61,283 bases of DNA, taken from IMG/VR virus record IMGVR_UViG_3300033571_013614, positions 1-61,283 of that record; one strand, given 5' to 3'. The position numbers were made by a program, and so were the translations under genes. Within the stretch, counting starts at the first letter, position 1. Each line of letters begins with the position of its first letter. Source of the DNA: a virus. The notes under the pieces were generated by a model. The model ran no database searches, was not told where the DNA came from, and saw only the letters and a list, made by a program, of their open reading frames with translations. Positions 34,292 to 43,080 of the stretch are shown in pieces.

Positions 34292-35281
34292 ATGTTTGAT
34301 CATTTTTATCACCAAGTCTTTAGAAAAACTGTTATTGCATTTGGAACACTTTTTAATGGTATTACAATAAAAAGAGATGGTTCTGGTAATGATCCTTCTG
34401 AAATAATACAAGTTCCTTTAGCTTATGGTCCAACACAAAAATTTCTGGCTAGAATTGAACAAGAACCAGATTTGAATAAACCTGTTCAAATTAGTTTGCC
34501 AAGAATGTCATTTGAGTTTACTGGCATTTCTTATGACAATACCAGAAAGTTGGCAGCAACACAAGCTTTTACTACTAGTTTAAAGAATGACGGTAAAGAA
34601 ATACGTAGAATGTATTTCCCAGTTCCATACAATATGGAATTTGAGTTATCCATAATGACTCTTTTGAATGATGATGCTCTTCAAATTATTGAACAAATAC
34701 TTCCATATTTTCAACCAAATTTTACTCTTACAATTGATCTTGTAGAATCTATAGGTGAAAAAAGAGATATTCCAATATCTTTAGAAAATGTATCATTCCA
34801 AGATAACTATGATGGTGATTACAATTCAAGAAGAGTTTTACTTTATACCTTAAAATTTGTTGCTAAAACATATTTGTTTGGACCAGTTCCAGATTCTTCA
34901 AAAGATATTATCAAAAAGGTTTCTATTGGTATTGCTGGTGGAGAATACAGCACTGCAGCATCAAGAGGATTAATCTACAAAGAACCAGTTGCTACAAAGA
35001 GTTATGCAGGTAACTTGGTAACAAATTTAGCAATTGATATTACAGATACATTATCGACACTTGAAGTAACTAATGCATCAAATATTCCAGAGCAATCTTA
35101 CATTACAATCGATGATGAAACAATTTATGTAAGATCAAAAAATGGCAATACTCTAACTGTAACTAGAGGTGCTTATAAAACAGATAATGTTGAGCACGTT
35201 GGTGGAAGTGGTGTTTATTTAATTTCTTCAGCAGATAATAGTTTAATTATTGCTGGAGACGATTTTGGATTTAATGGATAA
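34292..35281 (+). CDS. gp15: Tail sheath terminator gp15
   Basis: A 329-residue protein capping the tail (T4 gp15 is 272). MFDHFYHQVFRKTVIAFGTL and MYFPVPYNMEFELSIMT match the family. About 70 extra C-terminal residues hold a beta module (YITIDDETIYVRSKNGNTLT) that resembles the IDNEI modules of gp7 and the DUF4815-type protein. A GGAGAGA site precedes the start. Its stop overlaps the start of gp16. Confidence 0.9.
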   Translation: MFDHFYHQVFRKTVIAFGTLFNGITIKRDGSGNDPSEIIQVPLAYGPTQKFLARIEQEPDLNKPVQISLPRMSFEFTGISYDNTRKLAATQAFTTSLKNDGKEIRRMYFPVPYNMEFELSIMTLLNDDALQIIEQILPYFQPNFTLTIDLVESIGEKRDIPISLENVSFQDNYDGDYNSRRVLLYTLKFVAKTYLFGPVPDSSKDIIKKVSIGIAGGEYSTAASRGLIYKEPVATKSYAGNLVTNLAIDITDTLSTLEVTNASNIPEQSYITIDDETIYVRSKNGNTLTVTRGAYKTDNVEHVGGSGVYLISSADNSLIIAGDDFGFNG

Positions 35282-35717
35282 TGTTATGAAAGATAAATTT
35301 GAAAATTTAAGTAGTGCTTTTGATGTTGAGTCATCAATAGTAAAAAAAGAAACTGCCGAGGTATCTAAAGATATTAAAAGTGATGACTTTGATGTAACTA
35401 AAGATTATGAATATACTAGAGGTAATTTGTATTCAATTATAGAGAAGGGACAAGAAGCACTAAACAGTGCTTTAGAATTAGCGATTGATGGTGGTCAACC
35501 TAGAGCATATGAAGTTGTTGGGCAGTTAATTAAAAATGTTGCAGATGCAACTGATAAGTTATTAGACCTTCAAAAGAAATTAAAAGATCTTGATGATAAT
35601 AATTCTAAAAGAGGGAGCACAACTAATGTTACCAATAATTCAGTATTTTTTGGTTCTACTGATGAGTTATCTAAATTTCTGAAGAAACAAAAGGGAAATG
35701 ATCTTCCAGATAAATAG
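35274..35717 (+). CDS. gp16: Small terminase subunit gp16
   Basis: A 147-residue protein of the gp16 family (T4 is 164), which recognises DNA and stimulates the large subunit. DYEYTRGNLYSIIEKGQEAL followed by GGQPRAYEVVGQLIKNV is the conserved central coiled-coil region. The ATG at 35274 overlaps the gp15 stop; 35286 (MKDKFENL) is an alternative start. Confidence 0.88.
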   Translation: MDNVMKDKFENLSSAFDVESSIVKKETAEVSKDIKSDDFDVTKDYEYTRGNLYSIIEKGQEALNSALELAIDGGQPRAYEVVGQLIKNVADATDKLLDLQKKLKDLDDNNSKRGSTTNVTNNSVFFGSTDELSKFLKKQKGNDLPDK

Positions 35718-35738
35718 AAAAAAGGTTTGTCCAAAAAG

Positions 35739-37628
35739 ATGACGAGTTTTAATATTAATAAAGCAACCCATAAAGATGCACAAAAACAAGAAAAAATTAG
35801 GAGTATGACAAAATCTCCTAATGAAAATGAAGCAAAGGTTGCTGCAAAAAAATTAAGACCTTCAGCAGCGGTGTCTTTACCATTAAAAAATGAATATCAA
35901 CCATCTTTAGCAGAGTTAGTTCTTGGTGAAGAGATGTGTGGTAAGGGTCACTATTGGTGCAATACCGATAAACAATGTAAAAAAATTCCATCAGGATTTA
36001 AGATTGATGGACAACCAACTGGAACTAAAAGAACTGAAGTAGGAATTGGTAAACCAGTCGCAGAAGAGAAAGAATGCAATCATTCTAAAAAAGGAAAAAA
36101 TTGTCCAATTCATGGGAATGATGATTGTACAGTAAAGGAAGAAAGAGATCCTAAAGGACCAGTTAAAAAATATAAATCTCCAAAAGAAATTGCTGCAAAG
36201 CATAATGTATCAGTTGAAGAAATTAAAAAGCAACTTGAGATGGGTATTAAGGTAGAAGGAGAACATACTTCAAATAAAACTGCAGCAAGGATTACTGCAC
36301 TTCAGCATTTAGATGAAGTTCCAGATTATTATACAAAATTAAAAAAAGTTGAATCAAAATCTACAACTTCAGAAAGTGTGACAATAGAAGATATGTTTGG
36401 CAATAAATTTGTAGAATTTATTGATCTAATTACACCACAAGATGTAATAGATGAGAAAAAAGGATTGTGGGATAACATTCATGATCGTAGAGAAAAAGGA
36501 CTACCTCGCAAAAAACCAGGACAAAAAGGTTATCCAAAAACATTGAATGTTGAAAACCATGTCGATATTGCTATGGGTAAAGAACTGGATGACGAAGGTT
36601 CAATGATTCTAAATCAATTAGAACAAATTGAAATGCATTGTAAGCGTTTGAGGGAAGAGATTAAAAATCCAAAAATGCAAGTACCTGCTTGGGTACAATC
36701 AAAAATTACTCTTGCTACAGACTACATGGATTCTGCAGCAAATTATATGGCAGGTAAAAATGAAGAATATGAAATTGACGAAGCAAAAATTCCAGTGACT
36801 CGTCAAGCAGGTGAATTTAGATATTCAGGAAAGACTGGTGAAGAGAAAGCAGAAAGAAGAGCAAAAGTCCTAAGTAATTCACCAGATCCCAAAAAGCGCA
36901 GACAAGCAAATACGATTCGTAGCAAAATTAAAACAGTTGCGGATCGTGATACCGCCCGAGCAAGTTCTGATGCAAGACAAAAACTTTATCGTGGACAACA
37001 AAGAAGAGCAAATGATCTTGCTCGACAATTAATGAATAAGGAAGAACATGAAATTGGAGAAGCAGTAAGACTTCCTGCAGAATTTGGCAATTTAATTGCA
37101 GCAATTGTAATGTGGAGAGGAAGAACACAACAACTTACAATGTTCTTCCCTCAGGCAAAAATGCCATCTAAAAAAGATGTTCAAAGGGAAGTTGAAAAGA
37201 TTTATCCTGGTGGAAAAGTAATTACCTTTGGTATTACTGATATTGCAAGCAACTATTCTGCAATTGATGCTCCAATCGTTAGAGTTGGTTATCATGGAGG
37301 AAATCTTGGTAAACCAGGACCAAATAAAAATTATGTAAAGCCAATGGGCGAAGAAGTCGAGGTTGATGAAGATTGGCAAAAAGTTAATCGTCAAGATAAA
37401 ACCGATGGATTGAGTAAAAAAGCAGTAAATGCATATCGTCGTGAAAATCCAGGTTCAAAGTTACAAACTGCAGTAACTGAAAAAAATCCAGAAGGAAAAA
37501 GAGCAAAACGTCGTTCAAATTTTTGTAGTCGCATGAAAGGCATGAAGTCAAAATTGACTTCTGCAGAAACTTCTAGAGATCCAGATTCTAGAATCAACAA
37601 AGCACTTCGTCGTTGGAATTGTAACTAA
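35739..37628 (+). CDS. Multidomain hypothetical protein between the terminase genes
   Basis: A 629-residue basic protein with no T4 counterpart at this place. From the N-terminus: a Cys/His-rich part (CGKGHYWCNTDKQCKKIP; then CNHSKKGKNCPIHGNDDC) that could bind zinc; a segment HTSNKTAARITALQHLDEVP then DYYTKL (about 175-203), as in DUF5661-type proteins; a middle domain with PSKKDVQREVEKIYPGGKV; and a C-terminal KKAVNAYRRENPGSKLQTAV ... RRWNC block seen in many phage proteins. An in-frame TTG at 35727 is a less likely start, since its ribosome site would be too close. Role unknown; a packaged or structural protein is possible. Confidence 0.75.
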   Translation: MTSFNINKATHKDAQKQEKIRSMTKSPNENEAKVAAKKLRPSAAVSLPLKNEYQPSLAELVLGEEMCGKGHYWCNTDKQCKKIPSGFKIDGQPTGTKRTEVGIGKPVAEEKECNHSKKGKNCPIHGNDDCTVKEERDPKGPVKKYKSPKEIAAKHNVSVEEIKKQLEMGIKVEGEHTSNKTAARITALQHLDEVPDYYTKLKKVESKSTTSESVTIEDMFGNKFVEFIDLITPQDVIDEKKGLWDNIHDRREKGLPRKKPGQKGYPKTLNVENHVDIAMGKELDDEGSMILNQLEQIEMHCKRLREEIKNPKMQVPAWVQSKITLATDYMDSAANYMAGKNEEYEIDEAKIPVTRQAGEFRYSGKTGEEKAERRAKVLSNSPDPKKRRQANTIRSKIKTVADRDTARASSDARQKLYRGQQRRANDLARQLMNKEEHEIGEAVRLPAEFGNLIAAIVMWRGRTQQLTMFFPQAKMPSKKDVQREVEKIYPGGKVITFGITDIASNYSAIDAPIVRVGYHGGNLGKPGPNKNYVKPMGEEVEVDEDWQKVNRQDKTDGLSKKAVNAYRRENPGSKLQTAVTEKNPEGKRAKRRSNFCSRMKGMKSKLTSAETSRDPDSRINKALRRWNCN

Positions 37629-37648
37629 AAAATTAAAAGGTTTATATT

Positions 37649-39295
37649 ATGGCAGTTGATCATTATCTTGGTAATCCACTATTAAAAAAAGCAAATACTT
37701 CTCAGGGATTTACTGAAGAGCAGGTTATTGAATTTGCTAAGTGTATTGATGACCCAGTTTATTTTGCAAGAAATTATATCAATATTGTTACTTTGGACCA
37801 TGGATTACAAACATTTAATCCGTATCCATTCCAAGAAACAATGTTAGACCGATTTCACAATAATCGATTTAATATTTGTAAACTTCCTAGACAGTCTGGT
37901 AAATCAACAATTGTTGTTTCTTATCTTTTACATTATGCTATTTTTAATGATAATGTAAATATTGCAATTCTTGCTAACAAAGCATCTACTGCAAAAGACT
38001 TGCTAGATAGATTACAGACTGCATATGAAAATTTACCACGTTGGTTACAACAAGGTGTTTTGACATGGAACAAAGCATCTCTTGAACTAGAAAACGGATC
38101 TAAAATTATTGCAGCATCAACATCCGCATCTGCAGTTCGAGGTGGATCTTATAATATTATTTTCCTTGACGAATTTGCGTTCGTTGCAAATCATATTGCT
38201 GATCAGTTTTTTAGTTCAGTTTATCCTACAATTTCATCTGGTAAAAATACAAAGGTTATAATTGTTTCTACCCCACACGGTATGAATCATTTTTATAAAC
38301 TTTGGCATGATGCAGAAAGGGGCAAAAATGAATATATTCCGACTGAGGTTCATTGGAGTGATGTTCCTGGGAGAGATGAAGTATGGAAGAAGCAAACTAT
38401 TGCAAATACATCAGAGCAGCAATTCAGGGTTGAGTTTGAATGTGAATTCTTAGGATCTGTTGATACATTGATTAGTCCAAGCAAATTAAGAAATTTGGTT
38501 TACGAATCTCCAGCAATTAGCAACCAGGGACTTGATGTTTTTGAAGATTCTAAGGAAGAGCACAATTATGTCATAACCGTTGACGTTGCTAGAGGAGTTG
38601 GTAGTGATTATTCGGCGTTTACTGTTATTGATATAACACAATTCCCACATACTTTAGTAGCAAAATATAGGGATAATGAAATAAAACCAATGATATTTCC
38701 CAGCATTATTCATGAGGTTGCTAAAAATTACAATGATGCTTACATATTATGTGAAGTAAATGATGTTGGAGATCAGGTTGCTAGTATTTTACAATATGAT
38801 TTAGAGTACAACAACCTGCTTATGTGTTCAATGAGGGGTAGAGCAGGTCAAATTGTTGGGCAAGGTTTTTCTGGCAAAAAGACCCAACTTGGTGTCAAGA
38901 TGTCAAAAACTGTTAAAAAAGTTGGATGTCTTAACCTTAAAACTTTAGTTGAAGAAAGTAAACTCTTATTTAAAGATTACGATATTATTAGTGAACTAAC
39001 TACATTCATTCAAAAATCAAATTCTTTTGAAGCGGAAGATGGGTGTAACGATGATTTAGCAATGTGCCTAGTAATATATGCTTGGTTAGTTGTTCAGGAT
39101 TATTTTAAAGAACTTACAGATCAAGATGTTAGGAAAAGATTGTATGAAGAGCAAAAAAATCAAATAGAACAAGATATGGCACCATTTGGATTTATTGTTG
39201 ATGGTCTAGATTCAAATAGTTTTGTTGATGGTGATGGTGATAGATGGTTTACTGATGAATATGGGGATATGTCTTACATGTGGGAGTACAAATAA
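37649..39295 (+). CDS. gp17: Large terminase subunit gp17
   Basis: A 548-residue packaging motor (T4 is 610). ATPase: Walker A RQSGKST (81-87), Walker B IIFLDEF (170-176), coupling motif STPHG (207-211). Nuclease: Asp312 in ITVDVARGVGSD, an acidic EVND near 373 and a C-terminal DGCNDDLAM, the RNase H-like metal site. It docks on the portal gp20 and cuts DNA at headful length. The stop overlaps the next start by one base (TAATG). Confidence 0.95.
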   Translation: MAVDHYLGNPLLKKANTSQGFTEEQVIEFAKCIDDPVYFARNYINIVTLDHGLQTFNPYPFQETMLDRFHNNRFNICKLPRQSGKSTIVVSYLLHYAIFNDNVNIAILANKASTAKDLLDRLQTAYENLPRWLQQGVLTWNKASLELENGSKIIAASTSASAVRGGSYNIIFLDEFAFVANHIADQFFSSVYPTISSGKNTKVIIVSTPHGMNHFYKLWHDAERGKNEYIPTEVHWSDVPGRDEVWKKQTIANTSEQQFRVEFECEFLGSVDTLISPSKLRNLVYESPAISNQGLDVFEDSKEEHNYVITVDVARGVGSDYSAFTVIDITQFPHTLVAKYRDNEIKPMIFPSIIHEVAKNYNDAYILCEVNDVGDQVASILQYDLEYNNLLMCSMRGRAGQIVGQGFSGKKTQLGVKMSKTVKKVGCLNLKTLVEESKLLFKDYDIISELTTFIQKSNSFEAEDGCNDDLAMCLVIYAWLVVQDYFKELTDQDVRKRLYEEQKNQIEQDMAPFGFIVDGLDSNSFVDGDGDRWFTDEYGDMSYMWEYK

Positions 39296-39525
39296 TGGAG
39301 TTAGACAAGCAGATAAAACTAAGTCACTTATTGCTTGTAGATAGAAAATGCAGAGTATGTGGAGAAAATAAAAATTTAATTGATGGATTTTACAGAACTC
39401 GTAAAAAAAGGGGAACAGTTGCATCATCATATTCTTATGAATGTAAAGATTGTACGGTAAAAAGAATTGTAAATTCTAGAAAAAAACTAGTCAAAGTTGC
39501 TGAATGGGAATATCCTGACTGGTAA
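39295..39525 (+). CDS. Zinc-ribbon protein, endonuclease VII-like fragment
   Basis: A 76-residue protein with two CxxC pairs (KCRVCGENKN and YECKDCT) about 30 residues apart, plus GFYRTRK. This matches the zinc-binding part of endonuclease VII-type HNH proteins, but the catalytic histidine segment is not obvious. Translationally coupled to gp17, so it may help DNA packaging or trimming; inference. In-frame upstream ATG (39280) lies inside gp17. Confidence 0.7.
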   Translation: MELDKQIKLSHLLLVDRKCRVCGENKNLIDGFYRTRKKRGTVASSYSYECKDCTVKRIVNSRKKLVKVAEWEYPDW

Positions 39526-39568
39526 TTGATGTTCACCCACAATTTCCCCCATGTAATTACCCATTTTC

Positions 39569-39575
39569 CTAAATA
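39569..39575 (+). promoter_or_regulatory. Late promoter for gp18
   Basis: CTAAATA, 37 nt before the gp18 ATG, in an 87-nt gap. A GGAG ribosome site follows. Confidence 0.65.
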
Positions 39576-39612
39576 TTTTCAGATAAACTGAGAATTTTAC
39601 GGAGAATTATCC

Positions 39613-42408
39613 ATGGCGACTCCTCAATTATCTCCTGGTGTACTGACTAGAGAGGTTGATTTAACCGTAGGAAGAGCTGACAACGTATTAGATAATATTG
39701 GAGGTATTGCAGGACCTTTTGAAATTGGTCCTGTAAACGAACCAATTACTGTTGCTACGGAACAGGAACTAATCAACAACTTTGGTAAGCCACAAACAGC
39801 AGATAACCAGTACGAATATTGGATGAGTGGTTCATCTTACCTCTCATATGGTGGTGTTCTAAAGGTTGTTAGAACTGATGGTGCCAATCTTTCAAACGCT
39901 AACGTTGGTGTTGGTACAACTAGCGTAACTGGTGTTAAAATCAAAAACTTTGATGATTTTAACGCAAACTTTACAAATACTGCAGCAAGTTTTTACTATG
40001 CTGCAAAAAACCCAGGAACATGGGCAAATGGTTTAAAGGTTTGCTACATTGATGATTTAGGAGATCAAATTCTTGGTATTGCAACAACTTCTTTAAGCAG
40101 TATTGGTGTTCAGGTTGGATACGCAGTAACTGTAGATATTAGCGGTCAAGTTATTCCTGGAACTGGAACAACTGCTGTCTTCCAAGGATATCTAAAAGGA
40201 GTTATTACTCAAGCAATTAATTCTCCAGAAACTGGTGTTAGTGCTGTAGTCGTTAAAATTCATTCTAGAGTTTCTACTGGTGGAACTGAACCTGGAAGAC
40301 ATTTTAGAACATATTATACACAAAATAGTGCTTTTGCATCTTTCTTAAAAGATCAAAGAATTACTGTCATTGATAATAATGGGGAAGTTGCTTCACCAAC
40401 AGATTCTATTTCTGCAGTAGGAGTTACATCATCTACCGCAATAAATGGTCAACAAGGACAATCATATACTGGAGTTGGTGGAACAACTGCAGGAACTGGA
40501 TCTGGAGCAACATTCACCATCACTAGAAATAATACTGATGGTAATGTTTTGAGCGCAACTATTGTAAATGCGGGATTAGGTTACACTGTCGGTGACACAG
40601 TATCTATTGCTGGAACTGCAGTCGGTGGTTACAATTTATCCCAAGGTGTTATTAACAATATTGGACTTACAACTGCTCCTGTAGTTGTAGCAGCATCTAA
40701 TGGAGTATATCTTGCTGTTGCTGGAGTAAGCACAGTTGGAACTGGTGTGTCGTTTAATGTTTATAGAAATAGTTCTGGTGGAATTGGAACTGTTACAATG
40801 GTCAATCCTGGACTAGGATACGGTTCAAATACAGTTGTTACTATTCCTGGAGCATCAATTGGTGGCGTAACTCCTGGAGATAATGCAACTTTAACCGTTA
40901 CATCTTTAAGGAATGATAGGGTTGTTCTTACAGTAACAAATAGCAATTCAAGAGTTGTGATTGCAGGCGTTGATGACTGGTATGATTCTCAAACTTTAGG
41001 ATTAAGCAATTCGACCATCTATTGGAGAACAGTTGCACCAAAACCAGGAACATCAAATTATGTTTCTGAAAGAGGTGGAGAAAATGATGAGATGCACGTT
41101 ATAGTTGTTGATGACGATGGTACATTAACTGGCGTAAAGGGAAATATTCTTGAGAAGCATCTCTTTATGTCCAAAGCAAAGGACACTGTATCTGAAGTTA
41201 ATTCTCCACAAAAAATGTGGTACAAGAATTATCTTGCAAATTATTCAAACTATCTGTACGCTGGTGCCAACCAATCAACTCAAAATGATATAGTTTGGAA
41301 TACATTCCCAACATCAACAATATTTAATTTAGCAGCAACTCAAACAATTTATAATTTATCAGATCCAGCAACTACGTTTAGTGTTCCATCATTAGCAAGT
41401 ACGGTTTGGGATAGAAACTCTAAGGATTCGGTATTCTCTTCCATTGGTAGAGTTGTTTATGACTTAGGCAAGGGTAAAAATTACACAACTCAAGGTAATT
41501 TAAAATCTACCCTAGGAGATATTATTGAATCATATGAGTTATTCAATAATAAAGAAGATGTTGCTGTAGACTACCTGCTTATGGGACCAGGATTGGATTC
41601 TCTTAGTGATTCCCAAGCAAAGGCAAATAAACTAATTTCTATCGCTGACGGTAGAAAAGATTGTATTGCGGTAGTATCTCCACACAGAGCATCTGTTGTT
41701 GATCTAACAAACCCAATTGTTCAAACTAATAATATTATTGAATTCTTTGGTCCACTTCAATCTTCATCATATGCAATTTTTGATAGTGGTTATAAGTACA
41801 CTTATGATAGATTTAATAACTTATTCCGCTATATTCCTTGCAACCCAGACGTTGCTGGTCTAATGGCAAGAACAAACTTAATTGCTTATCCATGGTTCTC
41901 ACCTGCTGGTCAGCAAAGAGGTGTTCTGAAGAATGCTATCAAGTTGGCATTCAATCCAAATAAAACTCAAAGAGATGCTTTATACTCAGCGAGAATTAAT
42001 TCTATCGTAAATCAAAGTGGTGCAGGTATTCTTCTATTCGGAGACAAAACTGCATTATCATATGCATCTGCATTTGATAGAATTAACGTTCGTAGATTAT
42101 TCTTAACTGTTGAACAAGCACTCGAAAGAGCAGCAGAAGCTCAACTCTTTGAATTTAATGATCAAATTACGAGATCTAATTTTGTAAATATCGTCGAACC
42201 ATACTTACGTGATATCCAAGCTAAGCGTGGAATCTATGACTTCCTTGTAATTTGCGACGAAACCAACAACACTCCAGATATTATTGATAACAATGAATTT
42301 AGAGCTGATATATTCTTGAAACCAGCTAAATCAATTAACTATATCACCCTAACATTTGTTGCGACAAGAACTGGAGTCAGTTTTGAAGAAGTCGCTGGTA
42401 GAGTTTAA
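39613..42408 (+). CDS. gp18: Tail sheath protein gp18
   Basis: A 931-residue contractile sheath subunit (T4 is 659). N-terminal SPGVLTREVDLTVGRADNV and C-terminal FLVICDETNNTPDIIDNNEF plus INYITLTFVATRTGVSF match the family. The extra length lies mainly at residues about 290-440, with glycine-rich units (VNAGLGYTVGDTVSIAG, VNPGLGYGSNTVV) that would sit on the outside of the sheath. Preceded by a late promoter. High expression is expected. Confidence 0.93.
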   Translation: MATPQLSPGVLTREVDLTVGRADNVLDNIGGIAGPFEIGPVNEPITVATEQELINNFGKPQTADNQYEYWMSGSSYLSYGGVLKVVRTDGANLSNANVGVGTTSVTGVKIKNFDDFNANFTNTAASFYYAAKNPGTWANGLKVCYIDDLGDQILGIATTSLSSIGVQVGYAVTVDISGQVIPGTGTTAVFQGYLKGVITQAINSPETGVSAVVVKIHSRVSTGGTEPGRHFRTYYTQNSAFASFLKDQRITVIDNNGEVASPTDSISAVGVTSSTAINGQQGQSYTGVGGTTAGTGSGATFTITRNNTDGNVLSATIVNAGLGYTVGDTVSIAGTAVGGYNLSQGVINNIGLTTAPVVVAASNGVYLAVAGVSTVGTGVSFNVYRNSSGGIGTVTMVNPGLGYGSNTVVTIPGASIGGVTPGDNATLTVTSLRNDRVVLTVTNSNSRVVIAGVDDWYDSQTLGLSNSTIYWRTVAPKPGTSNYVSERGGENDEMHVIVVDDDGTLTGVKGNILEKHLFMSKAKDTVSEVNSPQKMWYKNYLANYSNYLYAGANQSTQNDIVWNTFPTSTIFNLAATQTIYNLSDPATTFSVPSLASTVWDRNSKDSVFSSIGRVVYDLGKGKNYTTQGNLKSTLGDIIESYELFNNKEDVAVDYLLMGPGLDSLSDSQAKANKLISIADGRKDCIAVVSPHRASVVDLTNPIVQTNNIIEFFGPLQSSSYAIFDSGYKYTYDRFNNLFRYIPCNPDVAGLMARTNLIAYPWFSPAGQQRGVLKNAIKLAFNPNKTQRDALYSARINSIVNQSGAGILLFGDKTALSYASAFDRINVRRLFLTVEQALERAAEAQLFEFNDQITRSNFVNIVEPYLRDIQAKRGIYDFLVICDETNNTPDIIDNNEFRADIFLKPAKSINYITLTFVATRTGVSFEEVAGRV

Positions 42409-42446
42409 CCTACTTAATGATTAAATAAAAAGGAGGAACCCTAACA

Positions 42447-43046
42447 ATGGCAAGAACAATTAGAACTATCACCGACTTTAAAGCAAGACTTCAAGGCGGT
42501 GCAGCAAGACCAAATTTATTTGAGGTTAGTATTCCACGTTTTCCAGCTTCTGTAGCTGGTTGGGATGATGAGACCTTTAACTTTCTTTGTAAAGCAGCTG
42601 CTTTACCTGCATCAAACGTTGCATCAATTGATGTTCCATTTAGAGGAAGAATTTTAAAAGTTGCTGGAGATCGCACATTCGATGTTTGGACTGTTACAGT
42701 TATCAATGATGAAGACTTTAAATTAAGAACTTCATTTGAACAGTGGATGAATCAGATTAGTAAATTGAACAATTCTACTGGTGCAACTAGTCCTGCATCT
42801 TACATGGTTGATGCATATGTACATCAACTTGGTAGAGGCGAGGCAAGATTCTCCACCAGAAATACTTCAAACACCACAAATACTCCATTAAGAACATACA
42901 GACTTTACGATATATTCCCAACTAATGTATCTCAAATTGATCTTTCATATGATACATCAGATACTATTGAAGAATACACTGTAGATTTCCAAGTTCAATG
43001 GTGGCAAGCTGAGGGTAACGACCAAACTAACACTGCTATTGTATAA
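42447..43046 (+). CDS. gp19: Tail tube protein gp19
   Basis: A 199-residue tube subunit (T4 is 163). TDFKARLQGGAARPNLFEV, FLCKAAALPASNVASIDVPF and the C-terminal EEYTVDFQVQWW are typical. A strong AAGGAGGA site lies 9 nt before the ATG, fitting a very abundant protein. Only the gap with an AT-rich TTAAATAA stretch separates it from gp18. Confidence 0.93.
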   Translation: MARTIRTITDFKARLQGGAARPNLFEVSIPRFPASVAGWDDETFNFLCKAAALPASNVASIDVPFRGRILKVAGDRTFDVWTVTVINDEDFKLRTSFEQWMNQISKLNNSTGATSPASYMVDAYVHQLGRGEARFSTRNTSNTTNTPLRTYRLYDIFPTNVSQIDLSYDTSDTIEEYTVDFQVQWWQAEGNDQTNTAIV

Positions 43047-43052
43047 TAAATA
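43045..43052 (+). promoter_or_regulatory. Late promoter for gp20
   Basis: AATAAATA overlapping the gp19 stop, 28 nt before the gp20 ATG; one mismatch to the T4 late box. Confidence 0.5.
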
Positions 43053-43080
43053 GTAGAACAGTTTAAATAACTCACTTATA

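Noticed and set aside
35727-35738. TTG start for the protein between the terminase genes
   Set aside because: The AAAGG site would be only 1-2 nt away; the ATG at 35739 is better spaced.
37092-37394. 100-codon minus-strand frame
   Set aside because: Shadow of the 629-residue protein; rich in Asn, Ile and Phe, typical for reverse reading of AT-rich coding DNA.
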